Assembly (NCBI GenBank): GCA_034437515.1
Contig: DAOTTX010000075.1
Location: forward strand, 1 to 54,925
Reading direction: 5' to 3'
Source: DAOTTX01 sp034437515
GTDB taxonomy: Bacteria; Chloroflexota; Anaerolineae; Aggregatilineales; Phototrophicaceae
DNA: 54,925 nucleotides
A program made the translations under genes and the position numbers. Below, one piece after another: positions 1-7,122 of the stretch (its first letter is position 1; every line of letters begins with the position of its first letter). The notes under the pieces are model-generated. The model had not been told where the DNA came from and ran no database searches. It saw only the letters and a list, made by a program, of their open reading frames with translations.

Positions 1-8
1 ATTTTTTC

Positions 9-1223
9 ATGACGCAGGCAATCAACGCTTATCCAATCTGGGAAACGCCGACCCGCGCCAACCCGCAGGCGATGTATGCGCGGATGCGTGAACACGACCC
101 GATCTATCGCGCCACCGGCCCGGTAACGGGCAATAAAATCTGGTTTTTCACCCGTTACGACGACGTGACCAATGTGCTCAAGGACAACCGCTTCGTCAAG
201 AACGCCCGTAAAAGTCTGCCGCCGGAACTCGCCAAGCGGTATATGCCCGCCGAAGAAGATATGGCGTTTGAAGTGATTAACCAGCACTTGCTCAACCAGG
301 ATCCACCCGACCACACGCGCTTACGGGCGCTGGTACACAAGGCGTTTACGCCCCGGCGGGTGCGTGAACTGGAACCGCGCATCCAGCAGATCACCGATGA
401 CTTGCTGGATGCGATGCAGGGCAAGGGCGAGGCCGACTTGATCGCTGAGTTCGCCTTCCCGCTGCCGATTACGGTCATCGCGGAGATGCTCGGTGTGGAT
501 GCCGACCGGCGCGACGACTTCCGACGGTGGACGCGCGTGCTGCTGTTCAGCCAGGATCAAGAGGCAAACATGGCCGCGGTGATGGAATTCGTCAGTTACA
601 TGAACGAGTTGATCGAGATCCGGCAGCGGGAGGACAAAGGCGACATCCTCAGCGCGTTGGTACGGGCCGAAGAAGACGGCGACTCGCTCGACCAGATGGA
701 ACTGCTGTCGATGATCTTTTTGCTGCTGGTCGCCGGGCACGAGACGACCGTGAACCTGATTGGTAATGGGATGTTGGCCTTGATGCAACATCCCGACCAG
801 AAACGCCAGCTCACCGAAGACCCGGCGCTCATCAAGACCGCTGTCGAGGAGATGCTGCGCTATAATGGTCCGGTTGAGGTCGCTACTATTCGATTTGCCG
901 CCGAGAACGTGACGATGGGCGATATGACCATCCCGGCGGGGGATTTGATCGCACCGGCGCTGCTGGCGGCGAACCGTGACCCGGCGGTCTTTGAAAATCC
1001 GGATGCATTCGACATCACCCGTGACCCGAACCCACACATCGAGTTTGGCAGTGGCATTCACTACTGCCTGGGTGCGCCGCTGGCACGCATGGAAGGCGCT
1101 ATCGCAATCAACGCGCTGCTGGCACGCTTCCCACAAATGCGGCTGAATACACCTGTTGACGCGCTGGAGTGGAACCCGGCGCTGCTCATCCACGGGATGA
1201 ACGCGCTGCCGGTCGCGTATTAG
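9..1223 (+). CDS. Cytochrome P450 (bacterial soluble class)
   Basis: Heme-thiolate monooxygenase of 404 residues, the usual length for soluble bacterial P450s. The I-helix oxygen-activation motif AGHETT lies at residues 242-247, the K-helix ExxR pair at E281 and R284, and the heme loop FGSGIHYCLGAPLAR has the axial cysteine at C353. There is no membrane anchor, so it should be cytoplasmic and depend on a separate ferredoxin or flavodoxin reductase, none of which is encoded nearby. The sequence style resembles the CYP107-like group, which hydroxylates diverse small molecules, but the substrate cannot be read from sequence. It stands alone, followed by a hairpin and then a lipoprotein gene with its own promoter. 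The family call is secure; the reaction is unknown. Confidence 0.95.
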   Translation: MTQAINAYPIWETPTRANPQAMYARMREHDPIYRATGPVTGNKIWFFTRYDDVTNVLKDNRFVKNARKSLPPELAKRYMPAEEDMAFEVINQHLLNQDPPDHTRLRALVHKAFTPRRVRELEPRIQQITDDLLDAMQGKGEADLIAEFAFPLPITVIAEMLGVDADRRDDFRRWTRVLLFSQDQEANMAAVMEFVSYMNELIEIRQREDKGDILSALVRAEEDGDSLDQMELLSMIFLLLVAGHETTVNLIGNGMLALMQHPDQKRQLTEDPALIKTAVEEMLRYNGPVEVATIRFAAENVTMGDMTIPAGDLIAPALLAANRDPAVFENPDAFDITRDPNPHIEFGSGIHYCLGAPLARMEGAIAINALLARFPQMRLNTPVDALEWNPALLIHGMNALPVAY

Positions 1224-1241
1224 GGTAGGGGTCGATTCTGA

Positions 1242-1264
1242 GTGAGATCAAGGTATGATTTCAC
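1242..1264 (+). terminator. Hairpin after the P450 gene
   Basis: A 9-bp stem with one G-T wobble (GTGAGATCA / TGATTTCAC) and a 5-base loop begins 19 bases after the P450 stop codon. No clear T-tract follows, so it is at best a weak terminator or an RNA 3' stabilising hairpin. Confidence 0.35.
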
Positions 1265-1300
1265 ACCCTAAAGTCGAATGCGCCTCACATTAGGCCGAAC

Positions 1301-1330
1301 TTATCAGGTGTTTAAATCCTGGCGTATAAT
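1301..1330 (+). promoter_or_regulatory. Sigma-70-type promoter for the lipoprotein gene
   Basis: A perfect TATAAT at 1325-1330 lies 18 bases downstream of TTATCA (1301-1306, 4 of 6 matches to TTGACA). The start codon at 1364 follows about 33 bases later, preceded by an AAGGA ribosome-binding site at a good distance. Read from sequence only. Confidence 0.6.
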
Positions 1331-1363
1331 GGATGTTAGATCGTATACCAAGAAGGACAAAAG

Positions 1364-1915
1364 ATGAGAAAATTAATCACATTCATGCTGATTTTAACGA
1401 CGCTCGTGCTGACGGCCTGCGGTGAGACAGGTGACACCTCCGAGGACGCCGGGGCCGCACAGAGCTTCATCCCCAGCCCCAGCGGTTACGCCGAACACGA
1501 AACCGATGACATCCAGAATGCCATCGCCGGGACGATTGCCGGGGCCAGTGGTGCGACGGGCAACATCCCGGCTGTGGCGGTGACCGGGGCAGTCGAAGGT
1601 TTTGTCGATTGCTATCGTGATGTCGGCGCGTTCGATGCCCGCCTCCACATCCAGAACATTAACCTTTCCGAAGGGTTGGCGCCGACAGCGGGTGTCGTCG
1701 GCGTCATCAATCAAAGCCGCGTATTGAGCAATTTCGTCAGTTGTGCTAACCCGATGGGGGGGGCAGCCAGTGCGCAGGGGCTTTCTCTGTTCAATCCCTG
1801 TGCCAACACCGGCTCGTTCACCGCGGAAGGTGAAAGTTTTAGCTACTTCTACGCGGCGACGAATACGCCGCTGTGCCAGGCTTACGCGCAGCACTTTGCG
1901 CAGTACGGCGGTTAG
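1364..1915 (+). CDS. Predicted lipoprotein, function unknown
   Basis: 183-residue protein with a basic N-terminus, a hydrophobic stretch and a lipobox LTAC with the lipidated cysteine at C19, so it is probably anchored on the outer face of the membrane. The mature part is Gly/Ala/Ser-rich at first, and it contains four further cysteines (in the FVDCYRD, FVSCANP, FNPCANT and TPLCQAY segments) that could form two disulfides outside the cell. I recognise no family. The start is supported by an AAGGA site 7 bases upstream and by the promoter before it. It converges on a minus-strand membrane-protein gene. Confidence 0.8.
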   Translation: MRKLITFMLILTTLVLTACGETGDTSEDAGAAQSFIPSPSGYAEHETDDIQNAIAGTIAGASGATGNIPAVAVTGAVEGFVDCYRDVGAFDARLHIQNINLSEGLAPTAGVVGVINQSRVLSNFVSCANPMGGAASAQGLSLFNPCANTGSFTAEGESFSYFYAATNTPLCQAYAQHFAQYGG

Positions 1916-1930
1916 GCAAGCGGACGCCAA

Positions 1931-1970
1931 GAATGCTGCATATTGAAGCACCATCAGCTTGACTTGACAG
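1931..1970. repeat. Dispersed intergenic repeat, copy 1
   Basis: About 40 bases that closely match 22774-22812. The shared core contains GCATATTGAAGC, then CATCAGCTT, then ACTTGACA, with a few substitutions and one indel. Both copies are intergenic and in the same orientation. I know of no named family for it. Confidence 0.55.
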
Positions 1971-1975
1971 CTATG

Positions 1976-1995
1976 GGATGGGATTTTTCCCATCC
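1976..1995. terminator. Hairpin between convergent genes
   Basis: A perfect 7-bp stem GGATGGG / CCCATCC surrounds a T-rich 6-base loop, located between the lipoprotein stop (1915) and the end of the minus-strand gene (2023). No T-run follows the stem on the plus strand, so its strength as a terminator is doubtful. Confidence 0.35.
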
Positions 1996-2022
1996 GTTGT
2001 ATTTCGTCAGCTACGTACCCAC

Positions 2023-2565
2023 TCACTGTATAGGGGCGTGTTCGCCCGGTTCGGCGGCGAGCAGTGCGCCGGTATAGGGTGTGCGGTAGAGTGTGTAGGG
2101 TGCCTCATGCTCGAACAACTCGAACGCTTCCTTTGAGACGAACACTTCAGCTTCATCCACACGGATGATGTAATTGATCACACGCCGGGTGACCGGCTTG
2201 ACCACGCGCTCCAGCTCGCCGCTGTTGATGAGCACCTCTCTGGCGCGAATATCTCCGCTGAGCCGGAACCAGTAGCGGGCGAACACCCCGACTAAGGCGG
2301 CGTTGCAGATCGTCACGCCGACGCCGACCAGCGCCAGAATGCCCGACCCGCCCTCACGGGTGCCGAAGAACAGTAAAAAGGTCGCCAACAGCACACCGAT
2401 GACCAGCACCAACGCGATCACCGCTGTTGAGCGGCGACGGCGGGCACGCAAACGCCAATGCTGCATCTCACTGAGCTGGCCGGTGCGGTTAGCGGCGAGG
2501 TCATCAGGCGTAAAGCCGAGTTCCCCGGCGAGGGTGCGTTGCGGTTGTTCTGTCGTCTCAGTCAT
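2023..2565 (-). CDS. Small membrane protein paired with the MscS channel
   Basis: 180-residue protein of unknown family. An N-terminal cytoplasmic-looking segment with a basic run (RLRARRRR) precedes two predicted membrane helices at about residues 48-67 and 75-97, followed by a soluble C-terminal domain of about 80 residues. It starts directly after the upstream MscS-type gene (that stop codon ends at 2568, this start is at 2565), so the two are almost certainly co-transcribed. A role linked to the channel or to envelope stress is inference from position only. Confidence 0.75.
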   Translation of the reverse strand: MTETTEQPQRTLAGELGFTPDDLAANRTGQLSEMQHWRLRARRRRSTAVIALVLVIGVLLATFLLFFGTREGGSGILALVGVGVTICNAALVGVFARYWFRLSGDIRAREVLINSGELERVVKPVTRRVINYIIRVDEAEVFVSKEAFELFEHEAPYTLYRTPYTGALLAAEPGEHAPIQ

Positions 2566-2567
2566 GG

Positions 2568-3803
2568 TTAACGCTCGTCCGGTTCATCTTGCTGGCCGGT
2601 GATGTTCTCGTCTTCATCGGTGACCTGTGGTTTCTCGGTCTTTTCGTGGTGGCCGGCCATCAACGCCCGTTCACGCGGGGAGAGCGTCGGTTTCTTGTCC
2701 GGTACGGATCTCGCGTCGGTGAACTCGGTGATGTTTTCCACGTAGAGCGACATGCTGGGGAAGGCGATGCTCATACCAAGATCATCGACGATGTCCATCA
2801 CCAGCAGGTTGAGCCGTTCTTTTTCCGCTGTGAACTCACCCCAATCCGCGATGAACACGTAGCAGCGCACCAGCACTTCGAGTGAGCTATCACCGAAGTT
2901 GATGAAGTAGACCACGACCGAATCAGGATCAACCGTTTGCTGTGCCTTGAGCATCTCACGAATGCGGTGCAGCAGCACACGAATATCTCCGCTGGAAGAG
3001 TCATACGTCACACCGAGAATGTAATCTACGCGGCGTTTGGAGAGGCGTGACCAGTTCAACACGGCGCTGTTGGCGAGCTTGTTGTTCGGCACGTAGACCA
3101 CCGCTTGATCCAACCGGCGCACACGGGTGGAACGAATGCCGACGTGTTCTACAATCCCCTCGACATCCGGCGTGATGATAAATTCACCAATGTCGAAGGG
3201 GCGGTCACTGATGATGGCCGTAAAGCCGAACAGATTGGCAACGGTATCCTGCGCGGCGAGTGAGAACGCCAGCCCCCCCAACCCCAACCCGGCGACCAGA
3301 CCGCTGACGTTGTACCCCCATTCTTGCAACGTAATCACGATACCTAGCGCGATCACGAGGATTTTCACCGCAGTGCGTAGAAAGGGCAACAGGCGATCCT
3401 CGACATTCATGCCTGTCACCCGCGCCAGAATATTAGCGCTGAGCATCAGCAGATCAATCAACTTGTAAATCATCATCAGAATAGCGACGATGATAAGCGA
3501 GCGCCCGATATTTTCTACGAAGGTGAACAAGCCACCCCCTATTTCTAGCAATTCCGCGCTGATGAGGATGCCAATGGCGATGATAAACCAGCGCATCGGC
3601 ATAATCGCCGCTTCGATGATCTGGTCGTCGTATTGACGCCCGGTGCGTTTGGTTACTGCCCGCAGTGGACGGATGAGGATCATCGTAATCAGCCGCCGCA
3701 ACCCCCAGATGAGCAGCAGCGCCAGCACCACCAGCAGCACACGGATAATCGTATTACGCAAATCCTCGGGTAAATCGTTGACTAAGGGGAATTGTTCGAT
3801 CAT
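2568..3803 (-). CDS. MscS-family mechanosensitive ion channel
   Basis: 411-residue small-conductance mechanosensitive channel homologue. Predicted membrane helices lie at roughly residues 19-38, 70-87, 100-120 and 143-160, followed by a Gly/Ala-rich pore-lining segment (LVAGLGLGGLAFSLAAQ, about 169-185) and the family beta domain (ISDRPFDIGEFI onward). The cytoplasmic alpha/beta vestibule follows, then an acidic disordered tail. Channels of this family open under membrane tension to release solutes during osmotic downshock. It is longer than E. coli MscS because of extra N-terminal helices and the tail. It is first in a two-gene unit with the small membrane protein downstream. Confidence 0.93.
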   Translation of the reverse strand: MIEQFPLVNDLPEDLRNTIIRVLLVVLALLLIWGLRRLITMILIRPLRAVTKRTGRQYDDQIIEAAIMPMRWFIIAIGILISAELLEIGGGLFTFVENIGRSLIIVAILMMIYKLIDLLMLSANILARVTGMNVEDRLLPFLRTAVKILVIALGIVITLQEWGYNVSGLVAGLGLGGLAFSLAAQDTVANLFGFTAIISDRPFDIGEFIITPDVEGIVEHVGIRSTRVRRLDQAVVYVPNNKLANSAVLNWSRLSKRRVDYILGVTYDSSSGDIRVLLHRIREMLKAQQTVDPDSVVVYFINFGDSSLEVLVRCYVFIADWGEFTAEKERLNLLVMDIVDDLGMSIAFPSMSLYVENITEFTDARSVPDKKPTLSPRERALMAGHHEKTEKPQVTDEDENITGQQDEPDER

Positions 3804-4195
3804 GTTTTTCGCCTATGAAATCGTCGAATGAATCAATGATGAAACCGCTCTATCTTGCCAGATTCCGCGAGGATGTTCAATTCAGAGGCCGGGTAGATTG
3901 GAAAGGCGTAACGCCGAGGGTGAGAGATGCAGAGATACGGAGAACTTGTATCTCCTCTAGCTCTCATGATTTATTGATCGTTGAATAAATAACTGTGCGG
4001 CATGGTTTTATCCTCACCTCTTCCGAACGACCTGACCTGCGATCGGCGTTCTCACTCTCCTCTCCGACGTGTGGGAGAGGGGAAAGGCAAATCGTAGCTC
4101 TGGTAGGGATGAGGACATCAAAAAAAGTGGAATCAATTCAACTTTCATTCAGACGCAAGTTTGTCATCCGATTAAACCATCAACTGTCAACAAAA
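3804..4195. other. Intergenic region (392 bases) between the channel gene and radA
   Basis: No convincing gene. It holds two hairpins: GAGATAC / GTATCTC (3932-3954) and CCTCTCC / GGAGAGG (4059-4080). The second is part of a CCTCACC...GGATGAGG-type palindromic stretch (about 4013-4114). A translated open frame crosses it but looks like a by-product of the repeat. The region must also contain the promoter of the minus-strand channel gene near 3804-3860, which I could not place with confidence. Confidence 0.6.
4013..4114. repeat. Intergenic palindromic repeat (CCTCACC / GGATGAGG type)
   Basis: An outer arm with CCTCACC near 4013 and a matching GGATGAGG near 4107 enclose an inner perfect 7-bp stem CCTCTCC / GGAGAGG at 4059-4065 and 4074-4080. 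The 26643-26706 region has the same outer and inner logic, suggesting one family of REP-like palindromes in this genome. Confidence 0.45.
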
Positions 4196-5575
4196 TCATC
4201 GTGGTACGGCGATGTTGAGCGCCTCGGCAACGTTGCCTACCGGGATCAGCTCTAGCCCTTTGGGGGCGTCTTCGAGCTTGCGGCGCATCCGAGGGATGAG
4301 GGCGCGTTTAAAGCCGATCTTCGCGGCCTCGTTTAAGCGCATGGTGATCTGGCTCACCGCGCGGATTTCCCCGCTCAGGCCGACCTCGCCCATGATCGCC
4401 AGGTCAGCAGGGATGGCTTTTTCGAAATAGCTGGACGCCATCGCCATCGCCATCGCCAGATCGGACGCGGGTTCGGTCACCTTGAGGCCGCCGATCACGT
4501 TGATGAAAATGTCCTGCTCGTGCAGTTTAAGGCCGACGCGCTTGCTCAACACCGCGCTGATGAGCAGCAGGCGGTTAATATCGACGCCGTTGGGGGTGCG
4601 GCGTGGGTTGCCGAAGCTGGTCGGGCTGGTGAGTGCCTGCAACTCGACCAACAGCGGGCGTGTACCTTCCATCGTCACCGCGATGGACGACCCCGGCGCG
4701 TTAATCACGCGCTCGGCGAGGAACGCTTCCGACGGGTTGGGGACTTCGACCATCCCCGCACCCTGCATCTCAAACACACCGACCTCGCTGGTCGCGCCGA
4801 AACGATTTTTCACGCTGCGCAACAATCGAAACGCCTGGAACGGGTCGCCTTCGAGATACAGTACCGTGTCTACGATATGTTCCAGCACACGTGGGCCGGC
4901 GATGGTGCCTTCTTTGGTCACATGACCGATCAAAAACACACTGACGCCGGTGGTCTTGGCGAGGGTTTGCAGGCGCGTAGCACATTCGCGCACCTGGCTG
5001 ACCATCCCCGGTGAGGACTCAAGCTCTTCGGCATAGACGGTCTGGATCGAGTCGATGATGAGAATATCGGGGTCGATGCGGTTGATCTGCTCGAAGATGT
5101 TGCCGAGGTTGGTTTCCGTCAGTAAGAACAGGTCGTCGGCTTTGATGCTGAGGCGGTCGGCACGCATTTTGATCTGCCGGGCGGATTCCTCACCGCTGAC
5201 GTACAGCACATTACCGATGCGGTTTGCCATCAACCCGGCGATCTCGACCATGATGGTCGATTTGCCCACACCCGGTTCACCGCCGATGAGTGTGATGCTG
5301 CCGGGGACGATGCCGCCGCCCATCACGCGGTTGAACTCCTCGACGGGGACGTGCAAGCGGTCTTCGGCATCACCGCTGACCTCGTGCAAGCGTTGGGCCT
5401 GCGCCCGCAGTGTGCCGACCGGCTGACGATCCTGCTTTTTGCTGGCGGTGGTACGCTTCTCGACGGTCACCTCTTGCATGGTGTTGAACTCGCTGCAGTT
5501 GGGGCAGCGCCCGAAGTATTTCGGCGTCTGTCGTCCACATTTGCTGCATACGTATTTTGTGCGTGTTTTCGCCAT
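4196..5575 (-). CDS. radA: DNA repair protein RadA
   Basis: 459-residue RecA-like ATPase that processes recombination intermediates and drives branch migration. The N-terminal zinc ribbon uses C10, C13, C24 and C27. The Walker A motif GGEPGVGKST is at residues 98-107, Walker B ILIID at 171-175, and the RadA signature KNRFG at 256-260. The C-terminal part is the Lon-protease-like domain typical of the family. Length and order match bacterial RadA closely. On the minus strand a TATAAT lies about 38 bases before the start (5613-5618), with a weak -35. It appears to be monocistronic. Confidence 0.97.
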   Translation of the reverse strand: MAKTRTKYVCSKCGRQTPKYFGRCPNCSEFNTMQEVTVEKRTTASKKQDRQPVGTLRAQAQRLHEVSGDAEDRLHVPVEEFNRVMGGGIVPGSITLIGGEPGVGKSTIMVEIAGLMANRIGNVLYVSGEESARQIKMRADRLSIKADDLFLLTETNLGNIFEQINRIDPDILIIDSIQTVYAEELESSPGMVSQVRECATRLQTLAKTTGVSVFLIGHVTKEGTIAGPRVLEHIVDTVLYLEGDPFQAFRLLRSVKNRFGATSEVGVFEMQGAGMVEVPNPSEAFLAERVINAPGSSIAVTMEGTRPLLVELQALTSPTSFGNPRRTPNGVDINRLLLISAVLSKRVGLKLHEQDIFINVIGGLKVTEPASDLAMAMAMASSYFEKAIPADLAIMGEVGLSGEIRAVSQITMRLNEAAKIGFKRALIPRMRRKLEDAPKGLELIPVGNVAEALNIAVPR

Positions 5576-5612
5576 GTTGCCACTTTTACTTTTGTCGAAC
5601 GTCTGTGCGGAT

Positions 5613-5641
5613 ATTATAGCGTAATTCGATGGTGTGGCTAG
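5613..5641 (-). promoter_or_regulatory. Possible radA promoter
   Basis: On the minus strand a perfect TATAAT occupies 5618-5613, about 38 bases before the radA start codon. The hexamer expected 17 bases further upstream (CTAGCC) matches the -35 consensus poorly, so the call rests on the -10 element. Confidence 0.45.
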
Positions 5642-5649
5642 CCCAGTTG

Positions 5650-6288
5650 CTAGTCATCCAGTCCCCCCTCCAGCACGATGAGGTTGTCAAAAGAGACCTC
5701 GATGGTGGTTTCCTCACGGGTGGCGGCGGCAAAGCCAATGTAACCGCTGCTGTAGGTGTCGTCGAACAGGTCATCGACGAATTCCCCGTTGATGTACAGC
5801 GCGAGATAGTCATCAATGCACACTACGCGGATGGTGTTGACCGCCACACCCTCGTTAACGGCATCGGTGCGTGCCCACTTCACCATACCAAACACCTCAT
5901 CTTGTTGTCCCCGGCGGATGCTGTAGGAACCGTTGCCGCCGATCAAAAAATAGTAACCGTCGGCGCGGCGATTGTCGGTGGTGCCCCGGCAGATAATCCC
6001 GTAGGCGTTGGTGTCCTCGCGGGAAGTCTGCGACGTTTGCACCTCGATGACCACATCGTCGTAAGTGGTGGAACGCTCGAAGCCACGCACGTAGGTGTTC
6101 ACATCAGCCTGCATACGGTAGGCACCGCTGCGGGGGCCGATGCGCACGCCCTGCTGTGCCCGGCTATCCCAGGTGAAGGCGTCCTCGAAGCCTTCGCGCA
6201 GCAAGACTTCGCCGGTCTGGAAGGTCGCTTGCGGGTCTTGCCCACAGGCTACACAGGCAAAGATTAACAAAAGACACAGTTTACGCAT
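5650..6288 (-). CDS. Predicted lipoprotein with a concanavalin-like (DUF1080/LamG-type) domain
   Basis: 212-residue protein when started at the ATG at 6288, which gives a proper signal: MRKLCLLLIFACVACG, with a lipobox-like cysteine at C15. A longer upstream frame would bury this signal and is not favoured. The mature domain is beta-rich and reads like a laminin-G/DUF1080 jelly roll (YYFLIGGNGSYSIRRG, LALYINGEFVDDL and YIGFAAATREET segments), a fold that often binds glycans. It is likely anchored outside the cell membrane. It lies upstream of radA on the same strand with a 74-base gap and is divergent from the bifunctional-nuclease gene. The exact family is uncertain. Confidence 0.75.
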   Translation of the reverse strand: MRKLCLLLIFACVACGQDPQATFQTGEVLLREGFEDAFTWDSRAQQGVRIGPRSGAYRMQADVNTYVRGFERSTTYDDVVIEVQTSQTSREDTNAYGIICRGTTDNRRADGYYFLIGGNGSYSIRRGQQDEVFGMVKWARTDAVNEGVAVNTIRVVCIDDYLALYINGEFVDDLFDDTYSSGYIGFAAATREETTIEVSFDNLIVLEGGLDD

Positions 6289-6338
6289 GAGTTCACTTCC
6301 ATTAGGATAAGATTCACCGTGCAGACCCGATAGATGGT

Positions 6339-6367
6339 TTGTCGCTGTCGAGTAGCAGGTGTATAAT
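6339..6367 (+). promoter_or_regulatory. Sigma-70-type promoter for the bifunctional-nuclease-domain gene
   Basis: TTGTCG (6339-6344) and a perfect TATAAT (6362-6367) are separated by exactly 17 bases. The predicted transcript has a leader of about 100 bases before the start codon at 6473. Confidence 0.6.
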
Positions 6368-6472
6368 AAAATCGAACGAGCTTGAGCGATACCCACTGTG
6401 TAACATTCGCTTCAGTTCACGGCTTTAAACCAATAAATTCATGAGTAAGTGCCGAGGTTAGAAGTAATTATC

Positions 6473-7018
6473 ATGATCGAGGTCGTAATTGACAGCATCC
6501 GGGTGAGTTTGACATCTCAACACCGCATTATCGTGCTGAAGGACTCAAACAGTGAGCGTTACCTGCCCATCTGGATCGGCCCTTACGAGGCCGAAGCGAT
6601 CACCAACGAATTACAGGAAACACCCCCGCCCCGCCCGATGACGCACGATCTGTTGAAATCCACCATTCAGGAACTCGGTGGGCGTGTGGTTCATGTGCTC
6701 ATCAGTGACCTGCGAAACGACATTTATTACGCACGGATCGTTATCGAAGTCAACGGAAAGCAAGTCGAGATCGACTCGCGCTCTAGCGATGCGATTGCGC
6801 TGGGTGTGCGCGTCAAAGCGCCAATTTTTGTCGATGAGCGCGTGATGGACAAAGGCGGCATCGAGCCGGACGAGGACGTGCAAGATCAAGTCATTGAAGA
6901 AGCACGCATAGGTGAAGACGACGAAGCCGTCGAAGAAGGCGAACTGAGTGCTTTTGCCGACTTTGTGAACTCCCTCGACCTGGACCTGGACGAAGACGAC
7001 GACGGCAGCAATAACTAA
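6473..7018 (+). CDS. Bifunctional nuclease (BFN/DUF151) domain protein
   Basis: 181 residues when started at the ATG at 6473, where the family's usual opening (MIEVVIDSIRV) begins; eight extra codons upstream (from 6449) are unlikely to be used. The N-terminal 130 residues carry the BFN/DUF151 hallmarks: LPIWIGPYEAEAI, a variable helix, and SRSSDAIALGVRVKAPIFVDE. Homologues are linked to nuclease activity in plants and are widespread, mostly uncharacterised, in bacteria. The C-terminal 50 residues are very acidic, ending in a run of Asp/Glu. It has its own promoter and is followed by a strong terminator, so it is probably a single-gene unit ahead of dnaB. Confidence 0.9.
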   Translation: MIEVVIDSIRVSLTSQHRIIVLKDSNSERYLPIWIGPYEAEAITNELQETPPPRPMTHDLLKSTIQELGGRVVHVLISDLRNDIYYARIVIEVNGKQVEIDSRSSDAIALGVRVKAPIFVDERVMDKGGIEPDEDVQDQVIEEARIGEDDEAVEEGELSAFADFVNSLDLDLDEDDDGSNN

Positions 7019-7060
7019 ACACTGATCCGTAACCGGATCACGAGCATTGAACCCCCACAG

Positions 7061-7095
7061 CGGTGCGTTAGCGATGACGCGCCGTTTGTTTTCTT
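7061..7095 (+). terminator. Rho-independent terminator after the BFN gene
   Basis: An 8-bp stem with one wobble (CGGTGCGT / ACGCGCCG), an 8-base loop and a T-rich tail (TTTGTTTTCTT). A smaller perfect hairpin TGATCCG / CGGATCA lies just before it at 7023-7040. It separates the BFN gene from dnaB. Confidence 0.7.
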
Positions 7096-7122
7096 ACGCA
7101 GGATAAGCATTTATCAGGGATT

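Noticed and set aside
321..1193. 290-residue minus-strand frame across the P450
   Set aside because: Antisense of a clear P450 and Arg/His-rich, as expected for a shadow frame.
3995..4255. 86-residue plus-strand frame containing SSPTCGRGER
   Set aside because: This peptide is what the CCTCTCC/GGAGAGG palindrome gives when translated; it also runs into antisense radA.
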